Positions 31,860 through 42,229 of a stretch of DNA of 64,000 nucleotides are shown piece by piece; position 1 is the first letter of the stretch, and each line of letters opens with the position of its first letter. A model generated the notes under the pieces. It saw nothing but the letters and a program-made list of their open reading frames with translations, was not told the origin of the DNA and searched no databases. The DNA lies in the NCBI RefSeq assembly GCF_900107175.1, contig NZ_FNOZ01000012.1:38069-102068 (forward strand). The letters run 5' to 3'. A program made the translations under genes and the position numbers. This stretch comes from Modestobacter sp. DSM 44400 (GTDB lineage Bacteria > Actinomycetota > Actinomycetes > Mycobacteriales > Geodermatophilaceae).

Positions 31860-33214
31860 TGTCGGCCCCACAGAATACAGGTACTGACGACCAGACCACC
31901 CTGACCACCGACTCAGCCGCCCTCGCCTCGGAGCTCTTCGCTCCCGGCGTGGGCGCGCAGGCCGGGCCCCCCACCACTCCGGCCGCCGGCACCGGCACCA
32001 GCGGCCAGGCGACCCCGGGCGCGCACTCGCACGGCGGCTCTGCTGCCAACGGCGGTGCGCCCACCGGCACGCCGGCGGAGCGGTTCACCTCCACCGACCC
32101 CGACGCCTTCGGCGCGCCGACCGGCCGTGAGGAGGAGTGGCGCTTCACGCCGATGCGCCGCATGCGCACGCTGCTGGACGGCGCGCCCTCCGACGTCCAC
32201 CCGCAGTGGACGGCGGACCTGCCCGATGGTGTCGAGCTGACCTCCGTCGACGCCGACGAGCCGCTGCTCAAGGGGCTTCCCGAGCCCGTTGACCGGCTGG
32301 CCGCCCTCACCCGGCAGCGCGCCGGCGGGGCCGCCGTCGTCCGGATCGCCAAGGAGACCGTTCTCGACCGGCCGGTCACCCTGTCGCTGGTCGGCGCCGG
32401 CAGCCCCGGCGACGACATGGACGTCGTGTGGGGCCAGCTCGTCGTGGAGGTCGGGCAGAACGCCGCGGCCACCGTCGTGCTGGACCACACCGGCCTGGCC
32501 CGCTACTCCGGTGGCGTCGCCGTCCTGCTCGGCGACGGCGCGCAGCTCACCGTCATCTCGGTGCAGGACTGGGCGCCCGGCGCGGTACACGGCGGCCAGT
32601 ACGACGCCGTCGTCGGCCGCGACGCGACCTTCAAGCAGGTGGTGGTCACCCTGGGGGGTGACCTGGTCCGGCTGGTCAGCAACGTGCAGTACGCCGGCCC
32701 CGGCGGACAAGCCGACCTGTTCGGCGTGTACTTCGCCGACGAGAGTCAGCACCAGGAGCACCGGCTCTGGGTCGACCACGGCACGCCCAACTGCCGCAGC
32801 AACGTCGTCTACAAGGGCGCGCTGCAGGGGGACAAGGCGCACACGGTGTGGATCGGTGACGTGCGGATCCGCCCGGCGGCCACCGGCACCGACACCTACG
32901 AGCTGAACCGGAACCTGGTGCTCACCGACGGCGCCCGTGCCGACTCGGTTCCGAACCTGGAGATCGAGACCGGCGAGATCGTCGGCGCCGGGCACGCCAG
33001 CGCGACCGGCCGGTTCGACGACGAGCAGCTGTTCTACCTCTGCTCGCGCGGCATCGACGCCGAGACCGCCCGCCGTCTGGTGGTGCGCGGCTTCTTCGCC
33101 GACGTTGTCCAGCACCTCGGGCTGCCTGAGCTGCAGGACCGGCTCATGCGCACCATCGAGGCCCGCCTCGGTGCACTGCCCGAGCTCGACGAGCAGCCCG
33201 TCGAGGTGGCCTGA
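31859..33214 (+). CDS. sufD: Fe-S cluster assembly protein SufD
   Basis: A 451-residue partner of SufB in the SufBC2D scaffold. The first 75 residues are a disordered Ala/Gly/Thr-rich head; the domain begins at about GREEEWRFTPMRRM. Beta-helix core and C-terminal HHASATG-type block (GHASATGRFDDEQLFYLCSRG) match SufD. ATG 31859 overlaps the sufB stop by one base (TGATG). Confidence 0.97.
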   Translation: MSAPQNTGTDDQTTLTTDSAALASELFAPGVGAQAGPPTTPAAGTGTSGQATPGAHSHGGSAANGGAPTGTPAERFTSTDPDAFGAPTGREEEWRFTPMRRMRTLLDGAPSDVHPQWTADLPDGVELTSVDADEPLLKGLPEPVDRLAALTRQRAGGAAVVRIAKETVLDRPVTLSLVGAGSPGDDMDVVWGQLVVEVGQNAAATVVLDHTGLARYSGGVAVLLGDGAQLTVISVQDWAPGAVHGGQYDAVVGRDATFKQVVVTLGGDLVRLVSNVQYAGPGGQADLFGVYFADESQHQEHRLWVDHGTPNCRSNVVYKGALQGDKAHTVWIGDVRIRPAATGTDTYELNRNLVLTDGARADSVPNLEIETGEIVGAGHASATGRFDDEQLFYLCSRGIDAETARRLVVRGFFADVVQHLGLPELQDRLMRTIEARLGALPELDEQPVEVA

Positions 33215-33217
33215 GCC

Positions 33218-33562
33218 ATGGCCTTCGAGCGGATGTGCGCGCTGTCCGAGGTGCCCGAGGACGGGTCGCTGCAGGTGCAACTGCCCGACATCGATGTCGC
33301 CGTCGTCCGGTTCGAGGGAGAGCTGTACGCCCTCGAGGACCGCTGCTCGCACGCCGACGTCCCGCTCACCGAGGGCGACGTCGACGAGGTCGACGGCGCC
33401 CCCACCATCGAGTGCGCACTGCACGGGTCGTGCTTCGACCTGCGCACCGGCGAGCCCACGAACCTCCCGGCCACCGAGCCGGTCCCCGTCTATCCGGTCC
33501 GGGTGGAGGGCGACGACGTCCTGGTCGACGTCGAGGCCCCCATCGCCGTGGCCAGCACCTGA
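33218..33562 (+). CDS. Rieske-type [2Fe-2S] ferredoxin
   Basis: A 114-residue Rieske domain of the kind annotated as non-haem iron oxygenase ferredoxin subunit. Cluster ligands: CSH near residues 43-45 (DRCSHADVPL) and CALH (IECALHGSCFDLRTG) with the usual spacing. Its position between sufD and sufC is conserved in actinobacterial suf operons; its likely role is electron supply during cluster assembly, which is inference. Starts 3 nt after sufD. Confidence 0.95.
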   Translation: MAFERMCALSEVPEDGSLQVQLPDIDVAVVRFEGELYALEDRCSHADVPLTEGDVDEVDGAPTIECALHGSCFDLRTGEPTNLPATEPVPVYPVRVEGDDVLVDVEAPIAVAST

Positions 33563-33576
33563 GGAGCGAGAACCCC

Positions 33577-35746
<2,170 letters not shown>

Positions 35747-35747
<1 letters not shown>

Positions 35748-36229
35748 TGCAACTGCAGTCGATGTACCAGGACATCATCCTGGACCACTACCGCAACCCG
35801 CACGGCCGCGGGTTGCGCGAGCCGTTCGAGGCCGAGGTGCACCACGTCAACCCGACGTGCGGGGACGAGGTGACCCTGCGGGTGCACCTGGACGGCGACA
35901 CCATCGCCGACGTCTCCTACGAGGGGATGGGTTGCTCGATCAGCCAGGCGTCGGTCTCGGCCATGTACGACCTGGTCATCGGCCAGTCCGTGGAGCAGGC
36001 GCTGGAGACCGGCGAGCACTTCATGACCCTGATGCAGAGCAAGGGTGACGCATCGGTGGCCGAGAAGCTCGAGGACGAACTGGAGGACGCGGTCGCCTTC
36101 GCCGGCGTCTCGAAGTACCCCGCGCGCGTCAAGTGCGCGCTGATGAGCTGGATGGCCCTCAAGGACGCCAGCGCACGAGCCCTGTCCTCCGCCCACCCCA
36201 CCGCCCCGACTGGAGGAACGCTGTCATGA
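35747..36229 (+). CDS. sufU: SufU zinc-dependent sulfur acceptor
   Basis: A 160-residue IscU-like protein. Zinc ligands and sulfur acceptor: Cys38 and Asp40 (NPTCGDEV), Cys63 (GMGCSIS) and Cys130 (RVKCALM). The insertion between the second and third Cys typical of SufU (rather than IscU) is present. ATG 35747 overlaps the sufS stop; the last 20 residues are a loose tail covering the sufT Shine-Dalgarno. A longer open frame upstream lies in sufS and is not real. Confidence 0.97.
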
Positions 36230-36603
36230 GCGAGATCACGGAGCCGACCGCTGAGCCGGCCATCTTCGGCGGCAAGTCCGCCCTGATCGAGGACCTCGAA
36301 GAGGCCATGCGCGACGTGGTCGACCCCGAGCTCGGCGTCAACGTCGTCGATCTGGGCCTGGTCTACGGCCTGGACGTCGACACCGAGGCCAACGTCGCGA
36401 TCATCGACATGACCCTGACGTCGGCGGCCTGCCCGCTGACCGACGTGATCGAGGACCAGGCCCGCCAGGCGCTGACCGGCGGCCCCGGCCCCGGCCTGGT
36501 CGACGACATCCGGATCAACTGGGTCTGGATGCCGCCGTGGGGTCCGGACAAGATCACCGACGACGGGCGTGAGCAGCTGCGCGCCCTCGGCTTCCGGGTA
36601 TGA
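36226..36603 (+). CDS. sufT: MIP18/DUF59-family Fe-S assembly factor SufT
   Basis: A 125-residue metal-sulfur cluster biosynthetic protein. DUF59 core EAMRDVVDPELGVNVVDLGLVYGLDV, then the conserved TSAACPLTDVIEDQ with a single reactive Cys, and VWMPPWGPDKITDDGREQLRALGF at the end. It matures target Fe-S proteins. TGGAGGAA at 36211-36218 leads ATG 36226, which overlaps the sufU stop. Last gene of the suf operon. Confidence 0.95.
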   Translation: MSEITEPTAEPAIFGGKSALIEDLEEAMRDVVDPELGVNVVDLGLVYGLDVDTEANVAIIDMTLTSAACPLTDVIEDQARQALTGGPGPGLVDDIRINWVWMPPWGPDKITDDGREQLRALGFRV

Positions 36604-36650
36604 ACGACCGGCCTCTCTGGAGTGGCCCGCGCTGAATTGCGAGGCGCGGG

Positions 36651-37361
36651 GTGGCACGTGAAGGACTCCCCTGCCCCCACCGCTCGCACGCTCGCGGCGG
36701 GTCCCTGCCGGAAGGCCACCTGCTGGCCGGGTTGCTGGACCGGCTGGCCGCCGGGTACGTCCCGCCGGCCGATGCGAGCGTCGTATGCGTGCCCGCGCCC
36801 GTTGCTCCTCATGGACGACGGGCGCGGGCACTCGTCGTCGGGGGCAGTGCCTGGCACGTCGTGGCCGCCGACGTCGACCCGGCCTGGGTCGCCGGTCAGG
36901 TGGCCGACGACCCGATCGTGGCCCCGCTGAGCGCGCGCTTCCTGACCGCGCTGGCCGACCGGACCGGTGTCGAGCCGGGGGTGCTGGACGCCGTCCTGGT
37001 GGCACCGCCGGCACCCCGTGCGCCAGGTCTCGAGCTGCGCGAGGCGTCGTCGGGCGGCCATCCGCGGGTGGTGCGTGCGCTGGCCCACCGCGCGGGCGTG
37101 CGGGTGTGGACCACGCCGGACGCGTCCGCCCTGCTGACCCTGGGGCGTGGGGTCTGCGGTCGCTGGGAGGTCAGCCTGGAGGTCGAACCGGCCGCCCGCG
37201 GGCGAGGCCTGGGCATGGCGCTCGCCGCCGCCGCACCCGCCCTCGTGCCCGCCGGCGCGCCGGTGTGGGCCCAGGTCGCGCCGGCCAACACCGCCTCGCT
37301 GCGCGCTTTCCTCGCCGCCGGCTACCGCCCGGTCTGCGCCGAGGTGCTCTTCGGCTCCTGA
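36651..37361 (+). CDS. GNAT-family N-acetyltransferase
   Basis: 236 residues from GTG 36651. The C-terminal half has the GNAT core: WEVSLEVEPAARGRGLGMALAAAA (acetyl-CoA loop, R-G-R-G-L-G) and PVWAQVAPANTASLRAFLAAGYRPV. The N-terminal half (HLLAGLLDRLAAGYVPPADASV...) is a variable lead domain. The first 20 codons coincide with a degenerate copy of the palindromic intergenic element, so the true start is probably downstream, near 36700; no convincing ATG/GTG with a Shine-Dalgarno was found there. Substrate unknown. Not part of the suf operon by function. Confidence 0.8.
   Translation: MAREGLPCPHRSHARGGSLPEGHLLAGLLDRLAAGYVPPADASVVCVPAPVAPHGRRARALVVGGSAWHVVAADVDPAWVAGQVADDPIVAPLSARFLTALADRTGVEPGVLDAVLVAPPAPRAPGLELREASSGGHPRVVRALAHRAGVRVWTTPDASALLTLGRGVCGRWEVSLEVEPAARGRGLGMALAAAAPALVPAGAPVWAQVAPANTASLRAFLAAGYRPVCAEVLFGS
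36659..36718 (+). repeat. Degenerate palindromic element, copy E
   Basis: GAAGGACTCCCCTGCCCCCAC then GCTCGCACGCTCGCGGCGGG and TCCCTGCC: the left arm and centre agree with copies C and D, the right arm has decayed. It lies 56 nt after the sufT stop and overlaps the nominal start of the acetyltransferase. Confidence 0.5.
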
Positions 37362-37386
37362 CTGCAGTAGCTGTAGTGGGACGGCA

Positions 37387-39216
37387 TCAGCGCATGTCAG
37401 CGACACGGCCGACCGCATCCACGGCCTGCCGGCGGCGACTCTCGTAGCTCGCGCCCACGGCCAGCAAGAGCGCGCCGGCTACAGCCACGGCAACGAGTCC
37501 GGACCGCGGCAGCGCCTCGACCACCCGGCCCACGGCCACCACGACCAGCGCGCCGGCGCCCACCACGAACGGCGCCTGCACGCCCCAGTTGGTTGCTGCG
37601 GTCGTCGTGAGTGTCGCGGCTGCCACCACCAGGAGCAGCCGGACCGTCCCCGGCTCGGTTCCCGCGAGCGCCACGGACGGCACGAAGCCGGTGAGCAGCG
37701 CCGGGCCCCACGCCGGCCAGGACGGCGCGTCGACCAGCCGGCGCCCGGAGAACAGCAGCAGCCCGGCCGCCGCCGGCAGCGACCAGCCTTCCACCACGTG
37801 AGGGCCGGCAGAGGCCACGGCCAGCCAGGCAGCGGCCACCAGCGCCGCGCAGCCGGCTGCGCGGACACCGCGCCGGCCGGCGCGCGCGGCATATCCGGTG
37901 AGCGCTGCGCCAAGCACCGCCAGCGGCGCGGCGGCAGTCGACCAGTCGCTCGGGACGAGCAGCCCCAGCCCGCCGACGACCGTGCCCGCCGTGGCCAGCG
38001 GCAGCTCGGGGTGCTGGCCGCGCAGCAGCGTGGTGACGCCGAGCGATGCGACGGCCAGCGCGACGAGCAGCCAGCCGGTCTGCCCGGGCGTCACGACCTG
38101 ACCCGCGTCGGCGAGCAGGGTCGCGCCGGCCAGGCAGCCGACCGCCACGGGGAGCGCACCGGAACGGTCCGCCGGCTGCCGGGCCGCGACCAGCAGCGCC
38201 GGCAGCGCGGCGACGAACAGCAGCAGCGCCAGCGCCGGCCAGCGGCCGCCCGCCAGCAGTTGACCTACGGCCAGCCCGGTCAGCGTGCCCGCCGCGGTCA
38301 GCCCGGCCGGTCGCAGCACGGAGTTCCGGCCCGGTGCAGCCAGCTCAGCCACCCCGGCGGCGAGCGCCAGGCCCAGGTAGCCGCTGGCCGGGACGCCGAG
38401 CGGGTCTGCCGCGGAGAGCGCGCCCGCCACCCCGGCGCCGGCCGCCAGGCCGGACAGCAGCGGCGCCGCCGGTCGCGGCCCCAGCAGCGGACGCAGCGAC
38501 GCGCGGCGGCGGGTCGCCAGCAGCCCGGCCGCGACCCCGACCAGCAGGGCGGCGGCGCCGGCGCGGGGAAGCGCGTCGAGGGCATCGGACCACACCAGGC
38601 GCTGCCCCTCGGCCACGCCGATCACCCACCAGGGGGCGGTGCTCACCAGGGTGGCGACGGCGACCGGTGGCCGCGCTACGAGAACCACCACCAGCCCGGC
38701 CAGCGCGGTGCCCAGCACCGCCCCGGCGTGCACGACCGGGGCCAGACCGAGGCCGGGCAGCGCGACGAGGACGGCGAGCTGGGCAGCAGCCCAGGCGGCC
38801 ACCGGCCAGCCGGCCGCTGTGCGCCCCACCCGCCCGACAGCCAGGAACGCGACTGCCAGCCCGGCCAGCACCGGGGACCGCGGGGCCTGGTCGGGCGAGC
38901 AGGCCGCGACCAGCGCCAGCACCGCGGCGGTGGCCGCCAGCACCTCCTCGGTGGTCCGCAGCCCGCGGCGTCCGGTGCGCAGTGAGACCGCCGCGGCTGC
39001 GACAGCCAGCGCGGCCACTCCGAGCCGGCCTGCTCCGCCCCCGCCGGCGGTCAGCGAGGCCGCTCCGGCGGCGACCACCGCCACCGCGCCGGCACCGAGG
39101 AGCACGCTCTGCGGACTGACCCGCCCGGGCCCGGTCCCGGCTTCCGGCGGCGCCGGAGGCGGGGGCAGCGGGCGGTCCAGCGGCGGGGGATAGGCGACGT
39201 GGGGGTCGTGACCCAC
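37387..39216 (-). CDS. Large multi-pass membrane protein (SCO7613-type C-terminal domain)
   Basis: A 609-residue, Ala/Leu/Val/Gly-rich polytopic protein with roughly 20 or more hydrophobic helices. The N-terminus is Pro-rich and cytoplasmic (PPPLDRPLPPPPAPPEAG). The C-terminal stretch WGPALLTGFVPSVALA ... LQAPFVVGAGALVVVA ... GALLLAVGASYESRRRQ resembles the SCO7613 C-terminal domain seen in actinobacterial membrane proteins; the Arg cluster follows the last helix. GTG 39216 is taken as start. Function unknown. It ends convergently with the acetyltransferase (25 nt gap) and is divergent from the ABC-F gene. Confidence 0.82.
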   Translation of the reverse strand: MGHDPHVAYPPPLDRPLPPPPAPPEAGTGPGRVSPQSVLLGAGAVAVVAAGAASLTAGGGGAGRLGVAALAVAAAAVSLRTGRRGLRTTEEVLAATAAVLALVAACSPDQAPRSPVLAGLAVAFLAVGRVGRTAAGWPVAAWAAAQLAVLVALPGLGLAPVVHAGAVLGTALAGLVVVLVARPPVAVATLVSTAPWWVIGVAEGQRLVWSDALDALPRAGAAALLVGVAAGLLATRRRASLRPLLGPRPAAPLLSGLAAGAGVAGALSAADPLGVPASGYLGLALAAGVAELAAPGRNSVLRPAGLTAAGTLTGLAVGQLLAGGRWPALALLLFVAALPALLVAARQPADRSGALPVAVGCLAGATLLADAGQVVTPGQTGWLLVALAVASLGVTTLLRGQHPELPLATAGTVVGGLGLLVPSDWSTAAAPLAVLGAALTGYAARAGRRGVRAAGCAALVAAAWLAVASAGPHVVEGWSLPAAAGLLLFSGRRLVDAPSWPAWGPALLTGFVPSVALAGTEPGTVRLLLVVAAATLTTTAATNWGVQAPFVVGAGALVVVAVGRVVEALPRSGLVAVAVAGALLLAVGASYESRRRQAVDAVGRVADMR

Positions 39217-39327
39217 CGTGCATCACCCCCGCGTCGTCGCCGGTCGGAGCGTCCTTCCGGCGAACGGTACGGGCCGGATGCCGTCCACATCACCGGAAAG
39301 GCGGTCGGAAGTCGGCCCGGGAGCGCC

Positions 39328-39333
39328 TACCCT
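39328..39333 (+). promoter_or_regulatory. -10 box of a probably leaderless ABC-F mRNA
   Basis: TACCCT, 7 nt before the GTG at 39341; no Shine-Dalgarno precedes the start. Confidence 0.45.
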
Positions 39334-39340
39334 GGGGTCA

Positions 39341-40942
39341 GTGATCACGACGACCGGACTCGAGCTGCGCGCCGGCGCCCGCATCCTCATCAGCGACGCC
39401 AATCTGCGGGTGCAGCCCGGTGACCGGATCGGGCTGGTCGGCCGCAATGGCGCCGGCAAGACGACGACCCTCACCACGCTGGCCGGGGAGCGCGTGCCGC
39501 ACGCCGGCCACGTCGACATCACCGGCGAGCTCGGATACCTCCCGCAGGATCCCCGCAGCGGTGACCTCGACATCAGCGCCAGCGACCGGGTGCTGTCCGG
39601 CCGCGGGCTCGACGTCCTCAAGACGCAGCTGACCAAGGCCCAGGTGGCCATGGCCGAGCCCGCCGACGACGCCGACCGCGACCGCGCCGTCCGCCGCTAC
39701 GGTCGGCTGGAGGACCAGTTCGCCGCCATGGGCGGCTACGCCGCAGAGAGCGACGCCGCCCGGATCTGCACCAACCTGGGCCTGCCCGACCGCGTGCTGG
39801 AACAGCCGCTGCGCACCCTCTCCGGTGGCCAGCGCCGCCGGGTCGAGCTGGCCCGGATCCTGTTCTCCGACGCCGACACCCTGCTGCTCGACGAGCCGAC
39901 GAACCACCTGGACGCCGACTCGATCGTCTGGCTCCGGGGGTTCCTCGGCAGCCACCGCAGCGGGCTGGTGGTCATCAGCCACGACGTCGAGCTGCTGGGG
40001 GCCGTCGTCAACAAGGTGTGGCACCTGGACGCCAACCGGGCCACCGTCGACGTCTACAACCTCGGCTGGAAGCGCTACCTGGACGCCCGGGAGACCGACG
40101 AGCGCCGCCGAAAGTCCGAGCGCGCCAACGCGGAGAAGAAGATCGACGCGCTGACCGCGCAGGCGGACAAGATGCGCGCCAAGGCCACCAAGGCCAAGGC
40201 CGCGCAGAGCATGGACAAGCGCGCGCAGCGGTTGGCCGCCGGGCTGGCCGACGTCCGGGTGCAGGACAAGGTCGCCAAGCTCCGCTTCCCGACCCCGGCG
40301 CCCTGCGGCAGGACCCCGCTGACGGCCGAGCACCTGAGCAAGAGCTACGGCTCCCTGGAGATTTTCACCGGCGTGGACCTGGCGATCGACCGCGGCACCC
40401 GGGTCGTCGTCCTCGGCTTCAACGGCGCGGGCAAGACCACCCTGCTGCGCATGCTGGCCGGCACGGAGACCCCCGACACCGGTGAGGTGAAGGCCGGGCA
40501 CGGGCTCCGCATCGGCTACTACGCCCAGGAGCACGAGACGATCGACATGGACCGCTCGCTGCTGGAGGTGATGCGGTCGGCGGCCCCGGACTCCACCGAC
40601 ACCGAGCTGCGCCGCATCCTCGGCGCGTTCCTGTTCTCCGGGGAAACCGTCGACCAGCGCGCCGGCACCCTGTCCGGTGGCGAGCGGACCCGGCTGGCGA
40701 TGGCCGCGTTGGTCTGCTCGGCGGCCAACGTGCTGCTGCTGGACGAGCCGACGAACAACCTCGACCCGGCCAGCCGGGAGCAGGTGCTCGAGGCGCTGCG
40801 CACCTACGCCGGCGCCATCGTGCTCGTCACCCACGACGAGGGCGCGGTGCACGCGCTCAACCCCGACAAGGTGATCATCCTGCCCGACGGCACCGAGGAC
40901 ACCTGGAGCGCGGACTTCGCCGACCTGGTGTCGCTGGCCTGA
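39341..40942 (+). CDS. ABC-F family ATPase
   Basis: 533 residues with two ABC domains and no membrane segment: GRNGAGKTTT with LSGGQRRRVELA and LLLDEPTNHLD, then GFNGAGKTTL with LSGGERTRLAMA and LLLDEPTNNLD. Between them is the charged P-site tRNA-interaction linker (RRRKSERANAEKKIDALTAQADKMRAKATKAK). ABC-F proteins act on the ribosome as translation factors or antibiotic-protection proteins; which applies cannot be told. GTG 39341 begins VITTTGLELRAGARIL, a normal ABC-F N-terminus, and fits the leaderless promoter; the upstream frame is open but not coding. Confidence 0.93.
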   Translation: MITTTGLELRAGARILISDANLRVQPGDRIGLVGRNGAGKTTTLTTLAGERVPHAGHVDITGELGYLPQDPRSGDLDISASDRVLSGRGLDVLKTQLTKAQVAMAEPADDADRDRAVRRYGRLEDQFAAMGGYAAESDAARICTNLGLPDRVLEQPLRTLSGGQRRRVELARILFSDADTLLLDEPTNHLDADSIVWLRGFLGSHRSGLVVISHDVELLGAVVNKVWHLDANRATVDVYNLGWKRYLDARETDERRRKSERANAEKKIDALTAQADKMRAKATKAKAAQSMDKRAQRLAAGLADVRVQDKVAKLRFPTPAPCGRTPLTAEHLSKSYGSLEIFTGVDLAIDRGTRVVVLGFNGAGKTTLLRMLAGTETPDTGEVKAGHGLRIGYYAQEHETIDMDRSLLEVMRSAAPDSTDTELRRILGAFLFSGETVDQRAGTLSGGERTRLAMAALVCSAANVLLLDEPTNNLDPASREQVLEALRTYAGAIVLVTHDEGAVHALNPDKVIILPDGTEDTWSADFADLVSLA

Positions 40943-41002
40943 AAGAGGACCCCGCTGCCCCCCACGCCTCGCGCGCTCGGCGCGGGCCCCTGCAGCGGGG
41001 CC
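40943..41002 (+). repeat. Palindromic terminator-like element, copy C
   Basis: Begins at the ABC-F stop codon. CCCCGCTGC (40950-40958) pairs perfectly with GCAGCGGGG (40992-41000) around a TCGCGCGCTCG centre. Same family and layout as the element between tkt and tal. Confidence 0.75.
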
Positions 41003-41137
41003 GGTTGCGGTGGCCGACCTCGGGCCGCCGGGTGATCATGGCTCCTGGGATGCCGACGTCACCGGGACTGCGGCGCCAGGCGACCATCGGGCGCCATCCG
41101 GCAGCAGCCGGTGCGCCCGCTGGCACGGAGGGGAGTC

Positions 41138-41368
41138 ATGGCCGACTCGAGCACTGCGGACCTGGGCAAGGGCAAGCGCATTACCGGTGGTAACCGGACG
41201 TCGCTGGCAGGGGAGCTGCGCCAGCGCTACGACGACGGGGAGAGCATCCGCTCCCTCGCCACCTCGACCAACCGTTCCTACGGCTTCGTGCACCGGTTGC
41301 TGTCCGAGTCCGGAGCGACGCTCCGCGGCCGGGGCGGCGCCAACCGGAACGCCAAGAAGTCTGCGTGA
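41138..41368 (+). CDS. Small helix-turn-helix DNA-binding protein
   Basis: A 76-residue basic protein. The helix-turn-helix is RYDDGESIRSLATSTNRSYGFVHRLLSESG (about residues 32-61), followed by TLRGRGGANRNAKKSA. Small proteins of this type (GKGKRITG..., ending RGRGGA) are common in actinobacteria and resemble the C-terminal DNA-binding module of Lsr2-like nucleoid factors; their targets are not known. ATG 41138 has GGAGGGGAG at 41127-41135. Stop overlaps the next GTG by 4 nt. Confidence 0.88.
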   Translation: MADSSTADLGKGKRITGGNRTSLAGELRQRYDDGESIRSLATSTNRSYGFVHRLLSESGATLRGRGGANRNAKKSA

Positions 41369-42141
41369 GCGAACGGCCGGACGACGGCTGGGTGCGAACG
41401 GCGCGCGAGGGCGCCGTCCTCACCGTCACACTCGACCGCGCCGACCAACTGAACGCCCAGACACCGGCCACCTGGGCAGCGTTGCGCGAGGTCGGTGAGA
41501 GCCTGGGCGACGACGTCCGCGTGGTCGTGGTGACCGGCGCCGGCCGCTCGTTCTCCGCCGGCCTGGACCGCAGCCTGTTCAGCTCGGCACCGGGGATGGC
41601 CGGCGGGCTGGGGGAACTCGGTGCGCTGCCGCCGGAGCCGGCGGCCGAGCGCATCCGCGGATACCAGGCTGCCTTCCGCTGGCTACGCTCCCCGGGCATC
41701 GTTTCGATCGCGGCGGTGCAGGGGCACGCCATCGGGGCCGGCGCCCAACTGGCCCTGGCCTGCGATCTGCGCGTGGTCGCGGAGGACGCCCAGCTGCGGC
41801 TGCCGGAGGCGACGCTGGGCCTGGTGCCCGACCTCACCGGCACCAGCACGCTGGTCGGGCTGGTCGGGTACAGCCGCGCGGTCGAGATCTGCCTGACCGG
41901 CCGCGCGGTGGGTGCGGCCGAGGCGGTCGCGATGGGGCTGGCGAACGTCGCCGTCCCGGTCGACCAGATGGCCGCCACCGTCCGCGACCTGACCGCGGCA
42001 TTGCTGGCCGTGGACACCGGCGCGAGCCGGGAGACCCTCGCCCTGCTACGCAGCGCCGTCCGCAACGACGCGGAGACCCAGGACGCCGCCGAGCGGGCCG
42101 CGCAGCTGCGCCGGCTGAGGGTGCTCGCCGTCAGCCGCTGA
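41365..42141 (+). CDS. Crotonase-fold protein (enoyl-CoA hydratase/isomerase family)
   Basis: A 258-residue CoA-binding protein. Oxyanion-hole segments GRSFSAGLDRSLF and VQGHAIGAGAQLALACDLRV are clear. The Glu that stands in GGGCEL of classical hydratases (Glu144 in rat) is Gln here (GAGAQL), while the second acid region RLPEATLGLVPDLTG keeps its Glu. It may therefore catalyse a different crotonase reaction than hydration. GTG 41365 overlaps the HTH gene stop, so the two are co-transcribed. Confidence 0.88.
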   Translation: MSERPDDGWVRTAREGAVLTVTLDRADQLNAQTPATWAALREVGESLGDDVRVVVVTGAGRSFSAGLDRSLFSSAPGMAGGLGELGALPPEPAAERIRGYQAAFRWLRSPGIVSIAAVQGHAIGAGAQLALACDLRVVAEDAQLRLPEATLGLVPDLTGTSTLVGLVGYSRAVEICLTGRAVGAAEAVAMGLANVAVPVDQMAATVRDLTAALLAVDTGASRETLALLRSAVRNDAETQDAAERAAQLRRLRVLAVSR

Positions 42142-42229
42142 CCGGGAACAGCCGCCCGCTCACCACGGTTCCACCGATCGATTACGCCGTTACGCGAACG
42201 GCGGCCCCGGCTGGTGGAGGATGGTCGCC

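Noticed and set aside
36651..36704. First 18 codons of the acetyltransferase as genuine coding sequence
   Set aside because: They coincide with a decayed palindromic intergenic element; kept only because no better start was visible.
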